A stretch of DNA of 31,195 nt, taken from IMG/VR virus record IMGVR_UViG_3300028414_000040, positions 1 through 31,195 of that record; one strand, 5' to 3'. The translations under genes were made by a program, and so were the position numbers. Positions 1-9,800 of the stretch are shown one piece after another (position 1 is the stretch's first letter; every line of letters starts with the position of its first letter). The stretch is from a virus. The notes beneath the pieces were generated by a model. The model did no database searches. It was not told where the DNA came from and saw only the letters and a list, made by a program, of their open reading frames with translations.

Positions 1-2
1 TA

Positions 3-3000
3 ATCAGCACAGATGCATCAGCCGATGCACTAGTATTTCCTACTCCTGGTACATTGCCAACAACTAATGCTGTTGAAGCAAAAGATCAACTTATTGCTAA
101 CAAATCTTTTATTGTTAGCGAAATCACAGAATGGATTGCAGTTAACTTTCCAAGTCTGACATATGATAGTGCAAAGTGCGAAAGAGATGTAGGATACATT
201 GTTGATGCTATATGTCATGACATTTTATATGGTGGCAACAGTGCAACTACAACTGTAGCTAACAGCTACTTTGTAGATGGTGTAAGCCAATTAGGAAGCC
301 CAAGCGAAGAAGCAGCAACAGCAGATGCATATGCAAGATTAAAAGACATCATTGGTGATATTGTTATCGAAGCCAGCGTTGTAAAAACTCCTGCTAATGC
401 TTTATCGCAAGATACAGCCGGAACGCCTGCAAGTTCAACTGAATCAGATGATGCCGAAGGCTTAGTACAAATTATCGAAGATGTAATTAGATCAGGCAAC
501 TTAGATAGCCTTCCTGCAATACAAATGCCAGTCATTAGTTGGTCGGCATCAGAAAGACAGCAAGGCTATAATACAATCAAAGGCAATAAAGAAACACTAA
601 AAGAAAATGTTTCGATCTTTATTGCTAATAACTTCCAATCATTTATTTACGATCAAGCAAAATGTGAAAGAGATGTTGGCATTATGATTGATGCAGTGTC
701 TTATGATGCAGCTATCGGAACCAACTACAATAGTGTGACAGCTGGGCTTGCATATCAACGTGCAAACAGTTCGTATGTACTAAGCGGTCAGAATTTACAA
801 ACTGTAAAAGCAATTGAATATTTAAGAGATAGAATTGACGAAGAACTATTTAGATTATCAGGATTGTTTAGAAGCAGAGCTAAAGCAGGTTTCAACGAAA
901 TCTTAGATATTATTAACAATGGTGTAGTAAGCACTGATACAGCAGCAGATACAATTGTATTTCCTGATAGCGGTATTAATGCTAACAATCAACTTGCAGT
1001 GACACAATTGCAACTTAACAGAGAATTCCTAGCAATAGAAACTACTGCCTTTGTGACAAACAACAATCCAAGTTTAGTTTACGATGAAGACAAATGCGCA
1101 AGAGATGTAAGGTACATAGTTGATGCTATTTGTTATGATATTATGTATCCTGGAAATTTAGCAAGTAAACAGGCAGCAGAAAGTTATTATGTAGGCGCAA
1201 CAAGTCAGTTAGGTACCGGACAAAAAGCAGCAACAGTTGCAGCATATGCAGAACTTGCAAATGTAGCATCAGATGTTATTCAAAACATTGCACACGGTAC
1301 ATTAGAACAAACTGGCATTAGTCAAGATGTCACAACAGGAACAGCAGGTGTTATAACAGCAGCAGTTGCAGATAGCTTGATCCAATATGTAGAAGATGTT
1401 GTTAATTCAGAAGACATAAGTGTTCTTCCTGCAGATGACAATACAGACCTTACTTGGACAACTCAGCAATTACAAGATGACTTTGCTCTACTACAAGATA
1501 GTAAAGCTTCGTTGCAAAATAGTGTAATTGATTATATCAACTATACATTTACAAGAAACTTTACATTTGATAGCGTAAGATGTAATAGAGATACAAAATA
1601 TATTGTAGATGCATTAACTTATGATATTTTATATGGCGGTAATGCAGCTACATATCAAGCAGCACAGAGTTATTATGTTGGTGCTTCAAGCCAAGTTGTT
1701 GGACAACAAACTGAAACAGCACAAGCATTGGGATGGGTAAAAACATTACTAGGTAGTGTTTTACTAGATGTATCAGTAAGCGATCCTGAACAAACAGTAG
1801 AAGTTCAAAGCACAGCAGCAAGTGCATCTACAGCAACAGAAGTCACAAGAGCAGAAACATTGCTTCAAATTATACAAGACGTTGTTGAGAATGGTACAGA
1901 TCAATTACCTGAAATAACTTACCCAGATACTACATGGGCAACAGCAGGCGCACAAAGTGCAATTGATAATCTACAAACAGAAAAGTCAACTATTGTAGAA
2001 GGAACAATTACATTCCTAGAAACAACTTACAATGCATTCTCGTACAATCAGGATAAGTGTCGTTCTGATACTGGACAAATTATTGATGCAGTAGCATACG
2101 ATTTGTTGTACACAGGAAACATTGCAACACTGATTGCAACTAGAGCCTATTTCTTAGGAACAGCTAACTATCTACCAGATGAGCAAAAAGATAATACAGT
2201 CGCAGCATATGCACACTTGCAAAGTGTAGTAGAAAGTTGCATTGAAGGTATAGCTGTCACGCCACAAGCAGGTAATACACAACCTCAAGTACTTGGTGGA
2301 GTATACGGCACTGTAGTTGAAAGTACAACTGCACAAAATCTAATTGGTATTGTAAAAGATGCAGTAGATAATCAAACACTAGTTGGAACTCCGTCGGAAT
2401 TAGAAGCTGACTACAGCTGGCTTCCGTTGCTAACAAGAACTACTGCTAGTCAGTTATTTTCTGCAAAAACAAGTATAGCAAATGGTACTATTGATTATAT
2501 TAACACAAGTATACTAGGATTTGATTATAACATAAACAAATGTAAACGTGACACTGGTTATATAATTGATGCAGTCATTTACGATACTATGTATGGAGGC
2601 AACAAGCAATCACGTAGAGCAGGCGAAGCATATTATAGCGGAGCAATATTAAATAATCTTTCTAACACAAACTATGCTAATCAAAGTGATATTACTGCAT
2701 ATTCATATTTTTACTTAGGTGATATTATGAAACAAGTTGCTGCAAACACTCCAGTGACAAAGAGCTTTAATAATTTAGAAAACCAAGTATTCTTAACAAA
2801 TGACGATGCAGATATAACAGTTGGACAAGGCATAGAATTACTAGTAGATAGAGTTGGCCAGGCAGTATTAGAAAATAGTACAGCTGGTTGGCATGAAATA
2901 CCACATAATCACGAACTAGGAAGTAGTGTATATAACAGTATCAGAAATGTATTAGTAGCTGCACAAGATACTATTGCAGATACAGCAACTGATGCACTAA

Positions 3001-3785
3001 ATGCAGAATTTGGTGGCGTAGCTGAAGTTAATATCTTCCCAGGATTAACAAGTGTCACCCAAGACAAAAAAGCAGCATTGTACAATGTTAGTACTATTAG
3101 TACAAGTGGACATGCATTTGAGTATGTTGGTGCAGGTGTCACATATAACGCTCTTCCATTCTTTGGCGGTACTGCTATAGCAGAAAAAGAGATTATTGAA
3201 CGTAATCAAGGTAGAGTATTTGCTGGTGGTACAGTTGACCAAATTGGTAATTTCAGAGTTGGTAATTTCTTTGGCGTAAACGCACTAACAGGTGCTATTA
3301 CACTTAATGCTAACGAAATTGACTTGTCAGGTCTAACCAGTGTTGGTCCGTTTATTAGAGACGGTGTTCCGGTTGGTGTTGAACTAAAAGAGGTTAGCGA
3401 TAACGCAAACTTAGTTGCAAGTATTGGTACACAAGACTTTAACACTGCTCCAACGCAAAAGGCAGTTGCAACATATGTTGAAAACAGATACCTAAACAAA
3501 CTTACAGGCGGCACTGTAAACGGTTCTACAACATTTGAAATCGATGTCACAATAGATGGAACACTTATACTTACAAACAACGACTTAGAAGTACAGTATG
3601 GTGGTACAGGTGTAAGCACATTTACCGAAGACGGTATACTATACGGCGATGTTGCTAATCCGTTGAAAGTCACAGATGCAGCAGGTACAAGCGACACTAG
3701 CGTAAGTTTCCAAGTATTAACAGTCACAGCAGATGACGATGCTACACCAGTTTGGACTGACACATTAGACGGTGGTAGCTTTTAA
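3..3785 (+). CDS. Giant tail-fibre/adhesin-type structural protein with six ~160-residue repeats (5' partial)
   Basis: The frame is open at the left edge from base 3, so the true start lies upstream. The TTG at 54 is not a convincing start because the residues before it match linkers seen between later repeats. 1260 residues are visible. Six repeats carry a core of the form YDxxKCxRDxxxIVDAxxYD; the conserved Cys codons lie at 177, 663, 1095, 1581, 2058 and 2541, about 480 bases apart. After them comes a module (about 3110-3300) with HAFEYVGAG, YNALP, GRVFAGGT and FRVGNFFG, also found in the next gene. The C-terminus has a YGGTGVST..DGILYGD motif like those in repetitive phage fibres. No signal peptide or membrane segment is seen. 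A structural or receptor-contact role is inferred from composition, size and position next to the S74-tailed fibre. No catalytic motif is visible. A baseplate-associated fibre component is equally possible. Confidence 0.75.
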   Translation: MSTDASADALVFPTPGTLPTTNAVEAKDQLIANKSFIVSEITEWIAVNFPSLTYDSAKCERDVGYIVDAICHDILYGGNSATTTVANSYFVDGVSQLGSPSEEAATADAYARLKDIIGDIVIEASVVKTPANALSQDTAGTPASSTESDDAEGLVQIIEDVIRSGNLDSLPAIQMPVISWSASERQQGYNTIKGNKETLKENVSIFIANNFQSFIYDQAKCERDVGIMIDAVSYDAAIGTNYNSVTAGLAYQRANSSYVLSGQNLQTVKAIEYLRDRIDEELFRLSGLFRSRAKAGFNEILDIINNGVVSTDTAADTIVFPDSGINANNQLAVTQLQLNREFLAIETTAFVTNNNPSLVYDEDKCARDVRYIVDAICYDIMYPGNLASKQAAESYYVGATSQLGTGQKAATVAAYAELANVASDVIQNIAHGTLEQTGISQDVTTGTAGVITAAVADSLIQYVEDVVNSEDISVLPADDNTDLTWTTQQLQDDFALLQDSKASLQNSVIDYINYTFTRNFTFDSVRCNRDTKYIVDALTYDILYGGNAATYQAAQSYYVGASSQVVGQQTETAQALGWVKTLLGSVLLDVSVSDPEQTVEVQSTAASASTATEVTRAETLLQIIQDVVENGTDQLPEITYPDTTWATAGAQSAIDNLQTEKSTIVEGTITFLETTYNAFSYNQDKCRSDTGQIIDAVAYDLLYTGNIATLIATRAYFLGTANYLPDEQKDNTVAAYAHLQSVVESCIEGIAVTPQAGNTQPQVLGGVYGTVVESTTAQNLIGIVKDAVDNQTLVGTPSELEADYSWLPLLTRTTASQLFSAKTSIANGTIDYINTSILGFDYNINKCKRDTGYIIDAVIYDTMYGGNKQSRRAGEAYYSGAILNNLSNTNYANQSDITAYSYFYLGDIMKQVAANTPVTKSFNNLENQVFLTNDDADITVGQGIELLVDRVGQAVLENSTAGWHEIPHNHELGSSVYNSIRNVLVAAQDTIADTATDALNAEFGGVAEVNIFPGLTSVTQDKKAALYNVSTISTSGHAFEYVGAGVTYNALPFFGGTAIAEKEIIERNQGRVFAGGTVDQIGNFRVGNFFGVNALTGAITLNANEIDLSGLTSVGPFIRDGVPVGVELKEVSDNANLVASIGTQDFNTAPTQKAVATYVENRYLNKLTGGTVNGSTTFEIDVTIDGTLILTNNDLEVQYGGTGVSTFTEDGILYGDVANPLKVTDAAGTSDTSVSFQVLTVTADDDATPVWTDTLDGGSF
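150..2760 (+). repeat. Six tandem copies of the Lys-Cys/Arg-Asp repeat (first fibre gene)
   Basis: The core motif recurs with Cys codons at 177, 663, 1095, 1581, 2058 and 2541, spaced 486, 432, 486, 477 and 483 bases. Most units have a YGGN-type loop after the core and an aromatic stretch such as YYVGxxSQ (subtype A). The second unit lacks that loop and has GQNLQTVKAIEYL followed by an FNEILDIINNG stretch (subtype B). The residues at the window edge (ISTDASADALVFP) match the tail of a subtype B unit, which implies another copy upstream. The units have diverged in DNA sequence, so they are old duplications. Confidence 0.85.
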
Positions 3786-3803
3786 ATAAGCTACTACCTT
3801 TTC
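3771..3803 (+). terminator. Rho-independent terminator overlapping the end of the first fibre gene
   Basis: An 11-base-pair stem pairs GGTGGTAGCTT (3771-3781) with AAGCTACTACC (3788-3798), with one G-T pair and a six-base loop, followed by TTTTC. The TAA stop codon (3783-3785) lies inside the loop, so coding sequence and terminator are merged. Confidence 0.8.
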
Positions 3804-3809
3804 TCCTAT

Positions 3810-3817
3810 GATAAATA
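3810..3817 (+). promoter_or_regulatory. Candidate T4-type late promoter for the giant fibre gene
   Basis: GATAAATA lies just after the upstream terminator and 78 bases before the ATG at 3895. It matches the NATAAATA box seen before several genes here. A second, weaker box (CCTAAATA, 3874-3881) runs into the strong ribosome site AGGAGG (3881-3886). Transcription start is inferred at about six bases past the box. Confidence 0.55.
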
Positions 3818-3894
3818 AGTATACAACGATTTCTATCGTGAAGTTTTGGGCGTCTACATAGACTTGACCCGTACCTAAATAGGAGGCCGCCTTA

Positions 3895-6800
3895 ATGGCA
3901 ACAAATATTAGACACAAACGAAGTGCGGTTGCAGGAAAGCAACCCATTGTATCTCAACTACAATCTGGCGAATTAGCAATCAACACAGCAGATGGTAAAA
4001 TATTTTTACTACGTGATGATAACACTGTTCAGGATGTAACAAGACGTATTTTTGATAATGACACCGAAGTTGCAATTGACGATAAAGGCGATAGTGCAGC
4101 AGCAGAAATTAACATCAGAGTAAACGGTCAAGACACTGCTCAGTATACAGCAGCTGGTGTAAACTTTTACAATGATATAGATGTTGAGGATGCAAACACA
4201 TTAACATTTAAAGAACTTACAGCGTCAGGTGACGACGGCGTAGGAATTAAAGCACCTGATACATTAGACTCAGGGTACCGTATGACACTGCCTCCGTCAC
4301 AAGGTACCGTAGGACAATTGCTTGCAACAGATGGATTAGGTAATTTATTTTTCCAAGACGCAGACGTATTTGGCGGCAACGTTGTTTATGTTTCACAAGA
4401 ACAAGGCGATGATGCTAACGATGGACAAAGTGCTCCGGTTAAAACTGTTAAAAGAGCCTGTCAAATTGCTTCTAGTTTGGTATACAATAGCGATGGATCA
4501 ATTAATTTTACAAGAGTAAACATTAAGGTTGCGGTTGGCGACTACACAGAAGACAATCCAGTTATTGTTCCTGATAACACAGTTATCAAAGGTGACGGTT
4601 TACGTGGTTGTATTATTCGTCCTGCTAATGCTAACTTGGACATGCTACGTGTTCGTAATGCTTGCTACTTTGGTGAATTTACATTCCGCGACGGAGTTGA
4701 TGACAACTTTATTCCAACTATTACAGCTGACTATGCTGTGGCATTTGATGATCCTTTTGATCCTGTTATTACAGACCGTGCAGACTATCCAAACCTACCA
4801 ACCACAAGACCGACAATTTTTACTTCTCCCTATATTCAGAACGCTAGTATTATTTCGTTCTTAGGTATGAACGGTGCTAAGATTGACGGTGCTAAAGTTG
4901 AATCGCCCAACGTTCCGACATACGGTATTGAGGCTGAGAATCCAGTTGTTGGCGCTATACCTGAACAAGGTAAGTCAATGGTTGCTAACGCCTTTACTAT
5001 CTTGTCATTTGGCGGTACAGCATGGCGACTAACCAACGATGCTTATGCACAGATCGTGTCTTGTTTTGAAATCTTCTTGCTTAACGGTGTTTACTGTCAG
5101 TCAGGCGGATATTGTTCTATTACCAACTCTGCTACTAACTTTGGGTTGTATGCTCTAAGAAGTTCCGGCTTCTCTCCAAAAGCGTTCTCGTTTGATAGAA
5201 GTTTTGTTGCATCAACTGGTCAGGCAGATGGTAAACAAACAATTAGTATTGTTGGTATTAATCGTGAAGCACCAGTTGAAGAATTTGTTTTAAGATTTAG
5301 AGAATCAGAATATAAAATAGCACATGATGTTTTAAAATCAAATAAAGATTTAATTGCAGAAGACACCGTGACATGGATTAATGCACAAATTGCTGCGGCT
5401 TCTCCGAGTATATGGGCTGGGTTTTCTTACAACGAAGATAAGTGCAGAAGAGATGTTAGAAACATTTTAGATGCAATTAGATATGATATTATCTTTAATA
5501 GTAATTATAGAACAGTAAGTGCTGCCTTAAGATACTTTAGTGGTAGCTTTAATGCTGAATTATTTGCTGCGCAAAAAGATCAGCACATTGAATCTTTTAA
5601 TCAAGCAAAAACAATTACAGCAAACTATCTAAGTGATGCAACTGCAACAAGTAGATCAAACGCATTATGGAACGAAGTAATTGATATTATCACCAATGGC
5701 GATGCAAATACTGTTCCTGGAGACGGAGTAGCAGATGCATATGTACGTCCTCTGCCAACTAGCGGTACAGACAATGCAAGCGATGCAGGTTTTGCAAATG
5801 CAGTACAACAATTATTAACAAACAAAACATTTATTACAAAAGAAGTCACTTCTTGGATTTCTACACAAGTCGGTTCTGGTATAGAACCTTTCAGTGAAAA
5901 CTTTATTTACAATGAAGCAAAGTGCGAAAGAGATACAGGACTAATTATTGATGCACTTGTTTACGATTTAACATATGGCGGAAATTTACAAACAACAGTT
6001 GCAGCATTAGCATACTTTATTGATGGTGTACAACAATATGGCGCAGGCCAGTTAGAAGAAACTGTTGCAGCATACGAACGTCTAAAAGAAGTAATTCAAG
6101 AAGTTATTTTAGAAACACCTGTAGCTGTAAGTGCAAGTAATCCTGAAACGCAAGACACAACAGGAACACCGGGTAGTACAGATGCTAGTGATTATGCTGG
6201 CGACAGAATGGATGATATTATTAATTATATCCAAAGTGAAGGCGCTACTGCACCAACTGAAGTATTGCCTGACTTTACTTGGGTATCTGGCAATTCAGAA
6301 TTTACAGCATATAATCAATTAGATTTAGAAGGCCAAATTAACATTGCGCAAAATGTGACAAAATATATCAACCAACAGATACAAACAAACATTTGGTACG
6401 GATTTACTTACGACGATGCTAAGTGTAATAGAGATACACAACTTATTGTCGAAGCAGCGGCACAAGATATTTGGGATACTGGTAATAGATATTCACGTAG
6501 TGCTGGTCTTGCATATTACACAAGAAACTTACAAGATTCGACACAACTTAGTATACAAGGACAAGAATTACAAACTATAGCAGCTATTGAGCAAGCAAAA
6601 GTATATGCGTTAACTTACATTAGCTCATTTTCCGCAGCAGTTCAAGATTTTGCAGGCTCACGTTTTGATATTGTTAATACTATTATTAACGATCCAAAAG
6701 ATTTGCCTGATCCAACTGAAGTAAGCAGTGAAGGTGATATAACTAATGATTTTAAAACAACACCAACTGAAACATTATTTAATGGTGCAACAGCAGTTAA

Positions 6801-9800
6801 CAGTGTCACTGATGTAATTACACTAGTAGGACACGGGTTTGTTAACGGACAAAAAGTAATTTACGATCCAAATGGAAATGCTCCTATTAAAGGATTGGAT
6901 GACGAACAACAGTATTATATTAATTTAATTAGTGAAGACGAATTTAAACTAACCTTTGATGACTCACTTGAATTTCCTGTAAATATTATTGAACCTAGTA
7001 CAGGCACACATAAATTCTTATCAGGTGTTATTGAATTCTTTGTCGAAGAAATTTTAACAAGTCACACAACTTATCAAACACTAGAACTTGAATCAGGTTC
7101 TGAAGGATTTGAATTTGTTCCAGGTAGAACTATTACAGGTACTACAGGCGCAAGTAATAACAGTGCTATTGTTTATAGTTGGGAGCCTAGAAATAGAATT
7201 CTTGTAGTAAGTATTGAAGAAGTAGCTGTAGGACAAAGTTTGCTACGTATTCAGTTTGACGAAACAAGTACTATCGACGAAGATCATGCTTTAACTCCAA
7301 ACACAGTTATAGGCGTAAACGAAGCAGCAGCACGTACTAATCTCGGTACATCTAGTTTTAGTGTCACTGCTACAGATGGTAGTAGTAGCCTAACAAACTT
7401 AATTAACTTACCAGAATCGCAGTGTTGGTTCCACAGACCGTCAGTTGTTAACTCATCATCACACACTTGGGAATACGCAGGTTCTGGTACAGACTATAAC
7501 GCTTTACCACAGAACGGCGGTAATACTAGAACAGAGTACGAACAGTTTGAAGAACTACCAGGGCGTGTTTATTCGTCAGGTACAAACGAACTTGGTGACT
7601 TTAAAGTTGGAGACTTTATTACAGCGTTCAACAGAACTGGTAATATTACATTTAGAAACAAAGTGCAGGTGGACGAGCTTGATGCGTTGAGACTAAGTCT
7701 TAGTGATGTTGCTATTGAAGAAATTTCAACTAGTGTAAACTTAGGTGACGACGAAATTGGTGGTCCAAGTGATGCTAGACTTCCTACACAGTTATCTGTA
7801 CGTTCGTTTATTAGTAATAGACTAGGCGGCTTTGTTGATAAAACAGTTAGTACAGCAGCCGTTCCGGGTGCTATTGTTCAGCTTAATACTAATGGTCAGT
7901 TAAACGCAGACTTGATTCCTGCTACTAGACAGTTTACAAACACAAACACAGATGGGTATCAATCAAGACTTGAACAAGTTGATGACATACCGCCAATTGA
8001 TTTGAAAGCTGGTGACATTGCTACTGAGAACTATGAGCAAGTCGAACTTGCACTTAGTGCTAACTTGTTTAATGCAGCAGACGGTGATATTATTACACAG
8101 CCCGGAGTAGCTGGTGCAACAGGTTATGCCAAAGGCAATTATAATCTAAGTGGCAACGTACTAGTTGTGACCATCGATGGAGCATGGAATGACGAAGATG
8201 ATAGTACCGGCGATCCTTGGGAAGCAAGCGCAGGAAATCTTTTTGTTAACGGAGTAGATTCAGGTGTTAGCATAAGCTCAAAAGGACCAAGTACAGAAAT
8301 TATTGATAACTGGTTCTTGCGTAGTTCTAATTCAAGTCAGTTCTTAAACTTAGATCCAATTCCAGATTATGTGTTTACAAGTGTAAACATTACTACTATT
8401 GAACGAAATAGTAATGTAGCAACAGTGACAACTGATGTAGCACATGATTTACAGATAGGTAATGTAGTACAGGTACTTTGTAATGAAGACGAATCATTTA
8501 ATGAAAACGGTCTTGTTATAAGCACACCAACAAGTACAACATTTACTATGTCAAATGTTGACACAGCAGATCCAACAAAATCAAGTGCAAGTGTCACAGG
8601 TACAACAAGAACTATTGTCACTAGTGCAGACGGTGGTGCTCAAGGTGCTGTGACTGAATATGTTGAAGGAATTGCAGAAAACTTAGACAATGCAAACTTA
8701 GTAGGCGGTAGTGGGTATACTCCGGTGTTGGCTACAGAAACATATCTAAGAGTTCCTTTGCAAGCTAAGACTGGATCGGGTACTGGTGCAAAAGCAGATA
8801 TTACTGTGACAGCAGGTCAAATTACTGATATTGATATTGTAAGAGGCGGTAGCGGTTATGAAGTAGGAGACTTAGTTGAAGTTCTTGCAAGTGATGTAGG
8901 CGGTACTGGTACTGGATTTGAAGTTGAAGTCACTAATGTCGGAAAACGTGTATATGTAAATATTATTGGCGGCGAATTATTTGTTGCAAGTGTCACAAGT
9001 ATTGACTTTGTAGAAGACAATACTGCGGTTGCAACTTCTCGTGATATCAACTTAGACGATGTTATTACTCATAACTTCCTTGCAGGCTTGTCGGGCTCAG
9101 GCGGTTCTGTAAACTATACAGATAGTAGAATTACAATTCCAAATCACGGGTTTGGACAAGGTGATCCGGTAATATATGATTCGCTTGCAAATACTCCAAT
9201 TGGCGGTTTGTTAAATGGATTGACATATTATGTAAAAGTAATTGATGCTGATACTGTAGAACTGTATGAAGGTTTTGCATTATTAAACCAAGCAGAATTT
9301 ACAAGTACACCTGCAAACAACAATCATAATATTACACGTAAGACTGTAAATATAGTTGATAATAGTATTGTTGTTGTAAATCACGGCTTTACAACAGGTG
9401 ATGCTTTCCGTATAGAAAGTTTAACTGACGGATCAAGTGCAAACGAATTACCTACAATTGAAACAGGTGATCCGATTGACAGTGGTTCGAGATTCTTTGT
9501 AGGTTCGGTGACAGACAACTCATTTACTATTCACTCATTACGTAGTGATGCACTTAATAGTATTAACGATCTTGTCACTAATGCTATTGTGATAATTACA
9601 GAAGGTGTAGGTAGCGCAGAAGTTATCCAAAACAACACACAGGTTAACAGTGTTATTAACACTTCTAGTAGATTAATTGAAAACTGGAATACACTGGCTG
9701 TGACAAACATTGACGCAGAAAATATTATTTCTGGTACAGTATCTCCAAGTAGATTAGCATTTAGCGGTGTACCTAATAGTGATACAGCGTTATTTGGTGA

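Noticed and set aside
150-2760. CRISPR-like or satellite DNA reading of the ~480-base periodicity
   Set aside because: The period is in protein motifs only. The DNA units have diverged and stay in frame within one gene, with no direct repeat-spacer structure.
3206-3763. A 185-codon open frame on the minus strand opposite the first fibre gene
   Set aside because: It mirrors the coding bias of the strong plus-strand gene, has no ribosome site or motif, and would lie entirely inside it. The same holds for other long antisense frames at 10689-11123, 11382-11729 and 12507-12857.
3786-3894. Frameshift or gene break joining the two giant fibre genes
   Set aside because: The gap has a full terminator, a promoter box and a strong AGGAGG, and the second gene opens with a complete fibre-type N-terminus, so they are separate genes.
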